Source: Microlunatus elymi (GTDB lineage: Bacteria; Actinomycetota; Actinomycetes; Propionibacteriales; Propionibacteriaceae). From it: a stretch of DNA of 64,000 nt. The notes under the pieces were generated by a model that did not search any database, had not been told where the DNA came from, and saw only the letters and a program-made list of their open reading frames with translations. The stretch covers positions 1,178,001 to 1,242,000 of the forward strand of contig NZ_CP041692.1 of NCBI RefSeq assembly GCF_007362775.1, in the 5' to 3' direction. The position numbers and the translations under genes were made by a program. Positions 52,367 to 62,322 of the stretch are shown here, in pieces. Positions within the stretch are counted from its first letter, which is position 1. Each line of letters starts with the position of its first letter.

Positions 52367-55300
52367 GACGAGGAGAAGCCGAGGACGAGGTAGGCCTCAC
52401 GCAGATCGTCGGCCGACAGGGAGCGGAAGTCGGGGGCACCGGAGCGGCGGATCTTCATCGTCCACGTGCCGAGCGGGCTGGTCGGCGGATTGAACGCGGT
52501 CTTCACCAGGTGGTGAGCTCCGCGCATCGCCAGGTCCGGCGCCAGCGTCTCGGTCGACGCGCCGGCGCCGCCGGGCACCGTCAGCTGCACCTCGAAGGCG
52601 TCGGTCAGGTCGCTCTCGACGATCAGGTCGAGTCGGTTCAGCCGCAGATTCGTGGCCGTACGGAACACGAACGGCAGGTAGCGCTGGTCCAGCGTGAACG
52701 TCAGCACCTGATCGGTGTCGACGCCCGGCGCCAGGAACCGCTGCCACTCGCCGCTCAGCTCCTGGTCGAGCACGATCAGCCGTACCCCATTGGCCGGCAC
52801 CACGGCCGCACGGTTGGTACGGGCGGCGGCCACCAACGTCGTCGATCCGGCCAGCGCCGTGTACCGAACGTTGAGCACCACGTCGGAGACCGTGGCGAGA
52901 TCGAACGTGTTGTCTTCCGGCGGCAGATCCAGGTGCCAGGTGCTCACCGCACCCCCGCCCTCGAACGGCAGCAGCCGTTCATCGTCGAAGCGCAGCTCGA
53001 ACAGACCGCTGTCGTCCTGCGCGGTGCTGGTCGCGATCGCCTGCACCGGCACGTCGACCTTGGCGAAACGCTCACCGTCCGGGTTGAGCGGGTCGCCGTA
53101 ACCGGCGGCCACGTCCTCGGTCACCCGGGTGCCGTGATTGGTCAACGACAGCGTCGCGTTCACCGACGTGTACGGGCCGACGATGCACGGCACCGTGAGC
53201 GACACGGTCTTGATCCTCCGCTGGTAGTGCCCGGGATGATCCGAGTCGTACAGCCACTCCGGCAGGGTGAGGTCGCACGCCCCGGTGGTCTTCAGCCGCA
53301 CCAGCGCCAGCGGGTCGAGTTGGGCCAGCGAGATGTGCTTGGTCAGTTCCAGCCGCCGGGTGTTCTGCTCGTACCAGGCGGTCTCCATCCGCCGCAGGTC
53401 GTTGGCCAACCGCTCGCCGGACAGCAGACCCTTCTTCAACCCGTCCCAGTACCCGAACTGCACGAACCCGCCCTTGGGCATCGCCGCGGCACCCAGTTCG
53501 TAACTCATCGCCGCCTCCGCCCGCTTGGCCATGTCGAAGGCGAGTTGGTAGCCCTGGAAGTAGACGGTCGACAGCTGCTTGATCATCCAGTCGTACAGCT
53601 GGTCGTTGGTGTACTTGCTGTGCAGGTATTCGTCGATCGCGGTCGACTGTTCGATCGACAGCTGGTGGTTCTCCAGCTCGCTCTGCGCGACGGCGGCGCG
53701 GACGGCCGAGCCGTCGAGCTGCTTGGCGATCTGGGCAAGCTCGATGGTGGCCTGGTCGGCGTTGAACTTCCAGTCGTCGGCCCGCCGGTAGTACCCACCG
53801 GTGGTCGAGGCCATGCCGGCCCACTTGTCGGCGGCCGACGCGATCGCGCCCAGCGTCGACACCGCGCACTCGGCCGCCTTGGAGAACTTGATGCCGTCGG
53901 GGATGTCGGCCGCGGCCACCGGCGAGCCGCCGAAGCCGGATGCCCCGATGGTGAACTGCGGTATCAGGGCCAGCCCGCCCGCCAGCGAGTAGCCGAGGGC
54001 GATCGCCGTCTGGGCCAGCGCCGACACCCCGTTGAGCGACAGGGCCGCGATCTCGAAACCGTTCATCAACTCCCGCGAGGAGTAGTAGTCGAGCTTGCCC
54101 TGGGCGATCGCCTGACTCTGCTCCAGCGCGGCGGTGTCGGCGGCGGCCAGCGCGACGGCGTCCTTCTTCAGCGCGGTCACCGCGTCGAGCATCGTCAACT
54201 CCTGCGTCGACCGCAGCAACGACAACTGCTCGGTGTCGAGGTTCTGCAGTGCGGTGAGGATCTTGTCGCCGAAGGCTCGTACGTCGGCGGTGAAGTCGAG
54301 CGCCTTCTGCAGCAAGGTCAGACATCGGTACTGGCTCGCGGCCGGCCCGGCACCGGACAGCACAGTGCCGATGTCGACGCCGGCGGCGGCCGCCTTCACC
54401 AGCAGCGCGGGATCGATCGGCGGCTCGAACAGCGGCAGCTGCCGCACCACACCGGCCAGGTTCATGCAGTGCCGGACCTTGAAAAGGCGGTCCGCGACGG
54501 TGTCCCAGTAGCCGAGCAGCTGGTCGTTGGTCGGGATGCCGAAATAGCTGATCTCCAGCACCGGCAGCGGTTCGGCACCGTCCCGGGTGGCCACCACCTG
54601 CACCGGCGAATCGGCCAGGTTCTCGGCCAGCACCTCGACCTTGGCGTTGCCGAAGGGGTCGAGCGCGGCTTCGGCGGTGAGGTCGTTGTAGGACTTGTCG
54701 GCCCGGACGATGTCGGGCACCTGCACCGGCCGCGGCCCGAGCAACTCGCCGGCCAGCAGATACAGCGTCGTCGCCTCGTTGATCGACTCGATCGTGTCCT
54801 GGCGGAACAAGCTGTCACCCCAGGCGATCAGGTTGTCGATGTAACGCATCACCACGTTCTTCTGGTACGCGACCGGCCGGAAGCGGGCGATCAGGTGCGG
54901 ATTGAACGGGTTGTTCTTCCAGGCGTTGAGCTGCTCGGTGTTGTCGACGATGTGGTCGAGCAGCTGCTCGATCCGCTGTTTGCGGTAGTCGTCGGCGTTC
55001 TGCTGATAGAACGGCTTCGTCACCCAGAACCGCTGCGGCGACGGCAGCGCGTCGGTGTTGGTCGGATCGAAGATGAAACCGAACCAGCGCATTGCCTCCT
55101 CGAACCGCTGGTTCTGGCTCAGCTTCGTGGCAATCGCCAGCGGCGCGTGGAAGAACGTCTCCCAGTTGTAGACGCTGTACGCACCCTGGCGGTCGAAGTC
55201 GACGACGTCCTGGACAGCGCTGTCGGCCGCAGCGGAGGAGGCGGTCGGCCCGTACTGGGAGAAGTTGTAGCTGTTGCCCGGGTAGAACGTCTGCGGATTG

Positions 55301-58300
55301 AGCTGCACCTTGCGGTTGAGCAGCCCCTCCAAGCCGTTGCGTTTCAGCTCCCGCAGGAACAGTGCCGTGTACGGATGGTGCATCGGTGAGAACGTGTAGC
55401 GCAGCAGTTGCAGCGTCTGGTTGTAGCCGGCGATGACCTGCCGCCATTCGGGTTTGATGAAGAACGATCGCTGCGTGTCCTGGTAGATCATCGGCGCCGG
55501 GAACGACACCGCCTCGTCGAACTGGATGGCATGTTGCGAGACCACCAGCTCGAACGGCGCCCGGGCCTGGTTGAGCAGCGCGGCGCTCTGCGCGCCCTCC
55601 AGCACCTGCAGGCTGGAGCCGTTCGAGCGGTTGTTGTGCAATGTGGCGTTCTCGAAGTGCATGCCGGTCGGCAGCGCCAGCCGGGGTGCGATCTCGTACG
55701 GGCCGCTGAGCCGCTTGATCGCCGCACCGTCGGCATCGAAGGCGTTGTTCACGTACGTGTACGAGTCGGTCGCCGCCGGCGTGTCCGACAGGACGCCCGC
55801 GGCGTTCTTGAGGCGGTACTGACCGGCCAGCCCCTTCAGCTTGATGTCGACGACGCCGCCGTCGAACACGAACGAGGACGAGTGCCACGGACGAATGGCC
55901 TCGTTGAACCGGGTCGCCGTGACGTAGGTCGGCGCGGCCGCGTAGTGGTCGTAGAACGTGGTGTTGTTGAACTCGGCGGTGGTCGACAGGTAGACGTCGA
56001 TCCACAGCAGGTTCTCCCGCGCCTTGTAGCGCGGTTTGAGGTTGTACGCCGAATGCGGCCGCTGCCACGGGTGAACGATCTTCTGCCGCGACATCCGCTT
56101 GGCCGTCCAGCCGCCGTCGTGGGTCTGCAGGCTCCAGGCCAGCTGGAGCTCCAGCTGATTGGCCGGATCCGGCGTCGTGCTCGGCTTGTCCGAGGGCTTG
56201 GCCGCGGGCTGCTTGCGAACCTTCTGTGGCTTCTCGTTGATCACCAGCCAGAACAGGTGCAGCCGCCGGTTGTACACCACCGGCACGACCTGGTCACCGT
56301 TGATGTCGACGTCGATCTGCTTCCACGGCGTCCACTCGGCCGTGTTGAGGTCGTGGCAGCGATAGAAGTAGACGGCCGGGTGGGTACGGGTCCGGCCGAC
56401 GACGTGCAGCCGGTTGATGTTCGGACCCAGGTTGTCGCTCGGGTCGTCGTCGTCGACCTCGTAGTAGATCCCGGTGATGTCGAGCCGGGAGACCTCATGA
56501 ACCTTCTCCAGGTAGTGGACGAACGCCGTCTCGGCGAGGTCGTCGGTCAGATCGCTCTGCATCAGCTCGCTGACCAGGTCGTCGTAGAACGGCGAGCGAT
56601 CGTCGCGCAGGTCCGGCTCCAGCCAGTTCTCCGGGTAGAGGAACACCTTGCGGTTGGCCTCCCACACCCGGTAGCTCTTCAACCACTTCCACTGTCGCCA
56701 GTTGTCCGACGAGTGGGTGTCGGTGAGCGACTCGCGGGACACCTGGACGAACGCCTGCTCCAGGTTGAGGAAGCAGCGCTGGACGAACAGCTGTACGGCG
56801 CTGATCGCCTGCTTGATCCGCGAGGTCAGCTGGCAGGCACCCATCTCGACGTCGATCAGCAGCCACGCCAGCAGGCCGTCGGCGTCGGTCCAACGCTGCG
56901 GGTTGGGCCACTGCTGCCCGTTGACCGTGATCGTCGCCGGTTCGGTGCGCTGCGACTGCTCGACCAGGTGGGCGATCAGGGCGTCGCGTCTGGCCTCGCG
57001 CAGCAGGTCCGACAGTGGGGTGACGATGGTGGCCCAGGCGCCGTCGTCGTAGCGGGCCTTGGCGGCCTGGCGGCACTGCTGCGCGGTGGCGAGCTGGCTC
57101 GCGTCGTGGTCGCGGTCGGCCCAGCCGAGCGCCTGGCCGGCGTCCACGCCGAGGCGATGCAGCATCGCGAACACGTCGCCCAGCCGGGCGAGGATGGCCG
57201 GCTTCAGGTAGTCGGCCGGCTGCAGTCCGAGGCCGGTGTGGACCGCATCGAGGTCGACGGTGGTCCAGCCGGTGAGCGCGGACAGTGCGGCGTGGATGGC
57301 GGAGGACGTCGCGCCGTTGGCGCGGGCTGCGTCGAGCACGGCCAGCAGGCCGGCGCCGTCGGGTGCCGGATGGGCGTCCCGGAAGTCCGTGAGCCGGCGC
57401 AGGGCGACCCAGTCGGCGAACAGCGTCGCGCCGGGGGCGGTCGTCACCGGCAGGTCGGCGAGGGAGAGCGTGCCCACGTCGGCGGCGTGGGCGAGCAGCC
57501 AGGTCAGCTCGCCGGCGTCGGTCAGCCGGTGGCGGCTGACCACCATCGCCGCCTTGTGCAGCAGCCGATAGGCGGTGAACTGGTCACCGAACGTCGCCTC
57601 GTCGACCGGCTGGGTGAAGGTGCCGTCGGCGGCCTGCGCGGTCAGCGACGCCGCGGTCAGCAACGCGAGCAGTGTCGAACCGCCGACCGTCAGCGTGTTC
57701 GCCAGTGTCGCCGACTGCTCGTCGGTCAGTCCGAACGTGGACGAGATCGAGGCGATGGCCTGGCCGTCGGGGCTGGCCGACGGGTTGCTGCGCTGGCTCT
57801 GCCGGATCGCCTCCAGACCCTGCGCGATGACGTCGGTGCGCAGACCGAAGGGTGAGTCGGGGTCAAGGGTGAGCAGATAGCCGAGTTCGCCGATGGACAG
57901 CCGGCCGGCGGACACGTCGGTGGCGGCCGTGGCGGTCGCGGTGATCGCCTCGAGCGAGGCCACCGGGTCGGCGATGCCGGCCAGGTCGACCAGGGCCAGC
58001 AGCTCGGCAACCCGCAGGTGCAGGCCGCGCGCGAGCGTCGCCAGGCCGACGAGATGGGCGAGGTTGGCCACCGTGAGGCCGCCGTCGGTACGCGGCAGCA
58101 GCAGCTGCAGGTCGGCGTCGGTGACGGCAAGGGCGGCGGCCAGTGCCGGGCGATGATCGGCGAGCTGTCCGCCGCCGGCCAGCGGAAGGGCGAAGGCCGC
58201 GTTGACCGGGTTGGTCACCAGCCGGTTCTGGAACAGGGCGTCGTAGGTCGACGGCACCGTGGTCGACGGGTCGGTGGGGACTCGCCGTGCCGTGGTGCCG

Positions 58301-61300
58301 ATGTCGCCCAGCATGGTCAGCAGCGCTTCGGTGCCGACGCCCAGCGTGATCTGCAGCCGGTGGGCGCTGCGCAGCCGGATCAGCGTGTCGGCATCGAGGA
58401 CGCCGTTGCCGACCTTGGGCGAGCGGATCAGCCGGTCAAGCTCCCACATCGTCCACGGCGTGTGCCGCCACAGTCGGAGGAAGCGGTGGGCCCGGTCGGC
58501 GTTGGCCGCCATCAGGTTCGTGACGTGTTGAGCGCTCAGCGCGGCCGTGTCGACCGGGCGCTGCACCACCAGCCGCTGCGGGTCGTCCGGCGGGCTGATC
58601 CACTCGACGACGACCAGCGCCAGCAGCTCGTCGTACGTCAGACCGCCGCGCGCGAGGAAGTCGGTGACGGTCAGGGACGCCGGAACGGTGCCGCCGTCGA
58701 AGCCCCACAGCGTGGCCTGGCGGGCGTCGTCGGCGGCGGCCGTGACCACCAGCGTGGTCTCGTGGCTGGACAAGCCGAAGTGCTCGCCGGCGATGCTCAC
58801 CGGCGCCGGTGCCGGCGCTCCGCTCTGCAGCAGCTCCATCAGGTCCTCGCGGCTGACGCCGAGGTGGCCGAGGAACGTCCGTGCTTCCAGTTGCCACAGG
58901 TCGAACGACGAGCGGATCGGGAAGTCGGCGGTGCGCAGCGTGTCGTAGGCCGCGGTCCGGACGTTCTCGGGTTGGGCGCGCAGCTCGGCGGCCGGGAGCG
59001 TGGTTTGGAACGTCACGGCGGAGTCGGTCGGTGCGACCAGCGCTTCGAGAAGTTCGTTGACGATGTCGACGTACGGCATCGCCGTGTTGGTGTTGGCGCA
59101 CCCCAGCAGCAGCTCGCCCAGATCGGGGCGGCGCTGGAACAGGACGTCCTTGACACTCAGCCCGGTGGTCTGCGACGGCATCGCGTCCAGGAAGCGGAGC
59201 AGATCGGCCAGGTAGGCCGGGGCACCGAGCACCGACTCGCACTCGGAACAGGCGCAGACGTCGGCCGGCCCGAACAGCGTCTCCAGGTTGGGTACGCCGC
59301 CCGACAGTGTGTCCAGCTCCTCGGCGGTGTAGGTGTACGACACGATCGCCTGCGGGGTCGCCTGATTCAGCTCGCTGCGGTAGTCGACCAGCCGGGCGAT
59401 CGCCTGGGCGTAGCGGAACTGAGCCGTGCCCCAGACGGTGAGTGCCGCCTGCTCGCCGACGCCGGCGGCGCCGAGACGGGTGACGAGCTGGTCGCGGCCG
59501 AGCCCGATCACCTGATGGGCACTGTGGATGCCCGCATCGAGCAGCATCCGGCCCTGTTCGGCGTCGGCGCTGATCCGGCTGATCCGCTGCAGCACCTTGG
59601 CCTCGGCCACTGCTTCGGGAGCGACCGCGGCGCCTGTCCGGGTGACCAGGGCGTCGATGTTGGTGTAGCGCAGGTCGAGGTCGGGACTGTCGTCGGCCAG
59701 CGTGGCGATGGCGTCGAGATGGCTGAGCTGGTGGTTGGTGCCGCGGGCCGCCTCGGCGACGAAGGCGACGGTCGGGTACAGCCGTTCGGCCTGGGACTTC
59801 AGGGTTGCCGCGTAGTTGGCCTTCCGCGCGTCCGCGTCGGCGCCGTCGGTGCCGGCCGGCACCTGGTCGCCGTTGGTGGTGAGCAGCGCGACCCAGCCGT
59901 CGTGGTCGAGCTTGGCGAAGTCGCGAGGGTTGGTCAGGTCGGGGCGCGCCGGATTGCCGATCAGCGCCTTCAGCTGGGTGGCCGTCGGGCCGAAGTTCTT
60001 GGTGATCTCTCCGATCCGTACGGTCTCCTCGAAGTCGTCGAGCGCGGCCGGCCCGCCGAAGTCCGCGGGGCGGCTGCGGGCGTCGGCCCAGAAGTCGGCG
60101 CCGAAGCTGCTGTGGGTGAGGAACGCGGCGGCGACGGCCGGGTAGTGGGCGGCGCCGATCGTCGACGCGTCCAGCAGGGACTGGATGGTGCCCTTGCCGA
60201 CGAGGATCGGCTTGGTCAGCGTGAACGTCTCCCGCCGGGCAGCCAGCGCGGCCAGGACTGCGGAGCGCTGGGCGGACAGGCCGGCCGGGATGAGGTTGTC
60301 GGCCGTCGCGTTGTCGAAGGCCGCGGCGGCGAGATCGGGATCGAGGAACACGATGCCGGCCGTCGTCTGCTCGACGAGTTGGTCGATCAGGGTCCACTCC
60401 GCCGTCGATCCGAGCAGATCGCCGGGCAGGGACGCCGGCAGGTTCTGTCGGATGAACGCGTACGCCACTCCCAGCGGCAGCGCCGGGTCGGCCAGTTCGG
60501 CGGTGACCCGGGCGGCCAGCGCCAGCCGCATCACGTCGTCCTTTCCGAGCCCGGAGTTGACCGAGACGTGGGTGATGTCCTGCTGTGCGGCGGTCTCGAT
60601 CAGGTCGGTGAGGGCGACGCCGGCCAGCGTCGGCGCGACCTGCCGCATCCGCTGATCGAGCTCGCTGGTGCCGCGGTAGGGCTGGTCACCGTCGATGAAG
60701 TTCACCCAGGCGATCGAGGTCGGGTTGAACACCACCTTGGTCGACGCCGGTGCGCCGGCGCCGTCGAGCACGGTCACGGCAAGGTGGTACGGCGTCTTGA
60801 GTTGGCCGCTGCTGGGGTCCTTGGGTGGCAGGTAGGGGATGTCGAAGAAGCCGCCGGCCTGGGTCGGGCGTTCGGCGAGCAGGGTGCCGTCGCCGCGCAG
60901 CACCTTCTCCCACACCTGGACGCGGACGCCGACCTTTCCCGCCGTACTCGCGTCGCGCACCGAACCGCGGATGCGGTAGCCGTAGCTGGTTGCCTCCGAC
61001 GGGTTGGCGGCCAGGATCTTGGCGTTCAGGAGCTTGCGCGTCTGGCCGTCGACGTGCCCGGTGGGGGTCAGCCCGTGAGTCCGTTGGAAGGCGATCACGG
61101 CCCGGCGCGTGGACGCACCGAACTTCGACGTCTTGAACTCCTGCACGTCGATCGGCTGGCCGAGGTAGGCGAGCGCCTGCTGCACCGAGGCCACGTGCTT
61201 GTTGGTGGCGTTCAGCCTGAGGTTGCGCACCACCGGGGTGAGCACCGTCTCGTCGGTCGCGGCCAGCCGCTTGACGTTGTTGCTGCCCCGGCTGGTGGCG

Positions 61301-61884
61301 ACCGTCTCGATCCGCCGCATCGTCAGCGGGTCGAGCTGGCCGGTGGCCGGCAGTCCGTAGCGGTTCTGGAACGCCGTGATCGCGGCCACGCAGGTCGGCC
61401 CGAGGGTCTTGCCGGCCAGCTCGGCGGGGTCGATCGTCACCCCCAGTTTGGCGATGGCGGCGGCCCGCCGCAGCGTCCGCTGGATCTGTCCGACCTGGTT
61501 CTTCGAGGAGAGGCGGGCGCGCAGCGCGGAGGCTTCCAGTTCACTGACGACGTCGGCCGACAGCGGTCGACCGCCGAGGGCGGCCTCGGTGGTCGGTCCC
61601 AGCGTCCGCGCCTTCAGTTCGGCCGGGTCGATCTGGGCGCCGGTGCGGACCAGCAGCTGTTGCACCTTGGCCAGCCGGGTCTTGCTGTCGGCGAAGAACC
61701 GGTGGGCCAGTTCCTGATTCATCGCCGCGGCCGTCGGGGCGTCGACGTGCCCGGTGGCCGTCAATCCGGCCCGCTCCTGGAACGTACGGATCGCCTCGGG
61801 ACCGGCGGGCACTCGCAACTTGCGCAGCGCCGCGGTGAGGGCTGAAGAATCGGCGGCAACACCGGAGGTGACCTCGATCGGCAT
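52363..61884 (-). CDS. Tc-toxin A-subunit-like giant protein with N-terminal peptidoglycan-binding repeats
   Basis: A 3173-residue protein. Residues 1-290 carry three peptidoglycan-binding (PGB_1) units (AIRTFQERAGLTATGHVD; AAITAFQNRYGLPATGQLD; AVIAFQRTHGLTPTGHVD). About 300-400 is a transthyretin-like domain. From about 870 on, TcA features appear: CACSECESVLGAPAYLADLL, then at 1728-1810 the WRQWKWLKSYRVWEANRKVF and LYPENWLEPDLRDD block, a helical pore region near 2600-2670 (IAALSLNGVSALAQTAIALG), and the TcB-binding-like domain (LTVPCIVGPYTSVNATLSL) near 2890. TcA subunits form pentameric injection channels. It lies between a small gene and a nucleotidyltransferase; AT-poor codon use is like its neighbours. 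Confidence 0.9.
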   Translation of the reverse strand: MPIEVTSGVAADSSALTAALRKLRVPAGPEAIRTFQERAGLTATGHVDAPTAAAMNQELAHRFFADSKTRLAKVQQLLVRTGAQIDPAELKARTLGPTTEAALGGRPLSADVVSELEASALRARLSSKNQVGQIQRTLRRAAAIAKLGVTIDPAELAGKTLGPTCVAAITAFQNRYGLPATGQLDPLTMRRIETVATSRGSNNVKRLAATDETVLTPVVRNLRLNATNKHVASVQQALAYLGQPIDVQEFKTSKFGASTRRAVIAFQRTHGLTPTGHVDGQTRKLLNAKILAANPSEATSYGYRIRGSVRDASTAGKVGVRVQVWEKVLRGDGTLLAERPTQAGGFFDIPYLPPKDPSSGQLKTPYHLAVTVLDGAGAPASTKVVFNPTSIAWVNFIDGDQPYRGTSELDQRMRQVAPTLAGVALTDLIETAAQQDITHVSVNSGLGKDDVMRLALAARVTAELADPALPLGVAYAFIRQNLPASLPGDLLGSTAEWTLIDQLVEQTTAGIVFLDPDLAAAAFDNATADNLIPAGLSAQRSAVLAALAARRETFTLTKPILVGKGTIQSLLDASTIGAAHYPAVAAAFLTHSSFGADFWADARSRPADFGGPAALDDFEETVRIGEITKNFGPTATQLKALIGNPARPDLTNPRDFAKLDHDGWVALLTTNGDQVPAGTDGADADARKANYAATLKSQAERLYPTVAFVAEAARGTNHQLSHLDAIATLADDSPDLDLRYTNIDALVTRTGAAVAPEAVAEAKVLQRISRISADAEQGRMLLDAGIHSAHQVIGLGRDQLVTRLGAAGVGEQAALTVWGTAQFRYAQAIARLVDYRSELNQATPQAIVSYTYTAEELDTLSGGVPNLETLFGPADVCACSECESVLGAPAYLADLLRFLDAMPSQTTGLSVKDVLFQRRPDLGELLLGCANTNTAMPYVDIVNELLEALVAPTDSAVTFQTTLPAAELRAQPENVRTAAYDTLRTADFPIRSSFDLWQLEARTFLGHLGVSREDLMELLQSGAPAPAPVSIAGEHFGLSSHETTLVVTAAADDARQATLWGFDGGTVPASLTVTDFLARGGLTYDELLALVVVEWISPPDDPQRLVVQRPVDTAALSAQHVTNLMAANADRAHRFLRLWRHTPWTMWELDRLIRSPKVGNGVLDADTLIRLRSAHRLQITLGVGTEALLTMLGDIGTTARRVPTDPSTTVPSTYDALFQNRLVTNPVNAAFALPLAGGGQLADHRPALAAALAVTDADLQLLLPRTDGGLTVANLAHLVGLATLARGLHLRVAELLALVDLAGIADPVASLEAITATATAATDVSAGRLSIGELGYLLTLDPDSPFGLRTDVIAQGLEAIRQSQRSNPSASPDGQAIASISSTFGLTDEQSATLANTLTVGGSTLLALLTAASLTAQAADGTFTQPVDEATFGDQFTAYRLLHKAAMVVSRHRLTDAGELTWLLAHAADVGTLSLADLPVTTAPGATLFADWVALRRLTDFRDAHPAPDGAGLLAVLDAARANGATSSAIHAALSALTGWTTVDLDAVHTGLGLQPADYLKPAILARLGDVFAMLHRLGVDAGQALGWADRDHDASQLATAQQCRQAAKARYDDGAWATIVTPLSDLLREARRDALIAHLVEQSQRTEPATITVNGQQWPNPQRWTDADGLLAWLLIDVEMGACQLTSRIKQAISAVQLFVQRCFLNLEQAFVQVSRESLTDTHSSDNWRQWKWLKSYRVWEANRKVFLYPENWLEPDLRDDRSPFYDDLVSELMQSDLTDDLAETAFVHYLEKVHEVSRLDITGIYYEVDDDDPSDNLGPNINRLHVVGRTRTHPAVYFYRCHDLNTAEWTPWKQIDVDINGDQVVPVVYNRRLHLFWLVINEKPQKVRKQPAAKPSDKPSTTPDPANQLELQLAWSLQTHDGGWTAKRMSRQKIVHPWQRPHSAYNLKPRYKARENLLWIDVYLSTTAEFNNTTFYDHYAAAPTYVTATRFNEAIRPWHSSSFVFDGGVVDIKLKGLAGQYRLKNAAGVLSDTPAATDSYTYVNNAFDADGAAIKRLSGPYEIAPRLALPTGMHFENATLHNNRSNGSSLQVLEGAQSAALLNQARAPFELVVSQHAIQFDEAVSFPAPMIYQDTQRSFFIKPEWRQVIAGYNQTLQLLRYTFSPMHHPYTALFLRELKRNGLEGLLNRKVQLNPQTFYPGNSYNFSQYGPTASSAAADSAVQDVVDFDRQGAYSVYNWETFFHAPLAIATKLSQNQRFEEAMRWFGFIFDPTNTDALPSPQRFWVTKPFYQQNADDYRKQRIEQLLDHIVDNTEQLNAWKNNPFNPHLIARFRPVAYQKNVVMRYIDNLIAWGDSLFRQDTIESINEATTLYLLAGELLGPRPVQVPDIVRADKSYNDLTAEAALDPFGNAKVEVLAENLADSPVQVVATRDGAEPLPVLEISYFGIPTNDQLLGYWDTVADRLFKVRHCMNLAGVVRQLPLFEPPIDPALLVKAAAAGVDIGTVLSGAGPAASQYRCLTLLQKALDFTADVRAFGDKILTALQNLDTEQLSLLRSTQELTMLDAVTALKKDAVALAAADTAALEQSQAIAQGKLDYYSSRELMNGFEIAALSLNGVSALAQTAIALGYSLAGGLALIPQFTIGASGFGGSPVAAADIPDGIKFSKAAECAVSTLGAIASAADKWAGMASTTGGYYRRADDWKFNADQATIELAQIAKQLDGSAVRAAVAQSELENHQLSIEQSTAIDEYLHSKYTNDQLYDWMIKQLSTVYFQGYQLAFDMAKRAEAAMSYELGAAAMPKGGFVQFGYWDGLKKGLLSGERLANDLRRMETAWYEQNTRRLELTKHISLAQLDPLALVRLKTTGACDLTLPEWLYDSDHPGHYQRRIKTVSLTVPCIVGPYTSVNATLSLTNHGTRVTEDVAAGYGDPLNPDGERFAKVDVPVQAIATSTAQDDSGLFELRFDDERLLPFEGGGAVSTWHLDLPPEDNTFDLATVSDVVLNVRYTALAGSTTLVAAARTNRAAVVPANGVRLIVLDQELSGEWQRFLAPGVDTDQVLTFTLDQRYLPFVFRTATNLRLNRLDLIVESDLTDAFEVQLTVPGGAGASTETLAPDLAMRGAHHLVKTAFNPPTSPLGTWTMKIRRSGAPDFRSLSADDLREAYLVLGFSSS

Positions 61885-61918
61885 GGCGAGCTCCTGAGGG
61901 TGTGGACGGGACGTGAAC

Positions 61919-62308
61919 TCAGGCCATTTCTGGCAGCGTGATGCCTCGCAGTTGTTGAACGGTGAGGCTCGGAGGTACGAAGTCGGCGGCGACGATGGCG
62001 TCGGTGAACGGTTGCGGCAGCTCGATGTGGTAGGTCTCGAGGTAGTGGGGGAGGTCGTCCGGCCACGCGAACTCGCCGTCGGTGAGGATCGTCCCGGTAC
62101 CGATCGGCCCGTTACCGTCGAGCAGGTCGAAGGTCACTCCGGGCGAGGCGATGTAGGTCGGGGCGTTGCGCAGGTAGCCGACGATCCGGTCCTCGTCGGG
62201 CCGAGGCGGCGACGAGGACCGTCCGAGGAGGCGCTCGATGCGCCAGTCGTCCTCGGGTGTCTGCTCGGCGGGGAAGCCGACCAGCGTGAGTTCCTTCTTC
62301 GTGGCCAT
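61919..62308 (-). CDS. Small protein between Rhs and Tc genes, possible immunity protein
   Basis: A 129-residue soluble acidic protein. Motifs: WRIERLLGR, RIVGYLRNAPTYIASPGVTF, GTILTDGEFAWPDDLPHYLE and TYHIELPQPF. The order of a short N-terminal strand, a GYL-x-A helix, a LTDGxFAWPxDLxHYL core and a HxxxLP segment is one I associate with genes placed directly after Rhs-type toxins. ATG 62308 lies 14 bp after the Rhs stop; the Tc gene follows 34 bp later. The immunity role is inferred from position; an alternative is a structural or chaperone-like accessory of the Tc complex. Confidence 0.7.
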   Translation of the reverse strand: MATKKELTLVGFPAEQTPEDDWRIERLLGRSSSPPRPDEDRIVGYLRNAPTYIASPGVTFDLLDGNGPIGTGTILTDGEFAWPDDLPHYLETYHIELPQPFTDAIVAADFVPPSLTVQQLRGITLPEMA

Positions 62309-62322
62309 GTCGTCGTCCTCTG

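Noticed and set aside
52510-61845. Very long plus-strand reading frames of about 800-1275 codons opposite the Tc-like gene
   Set aside because: They are low-complexity Arg/Gly/Val-rich translations of the complementary strand, typical of GC-rich shadows; no domain or start signal supports them.
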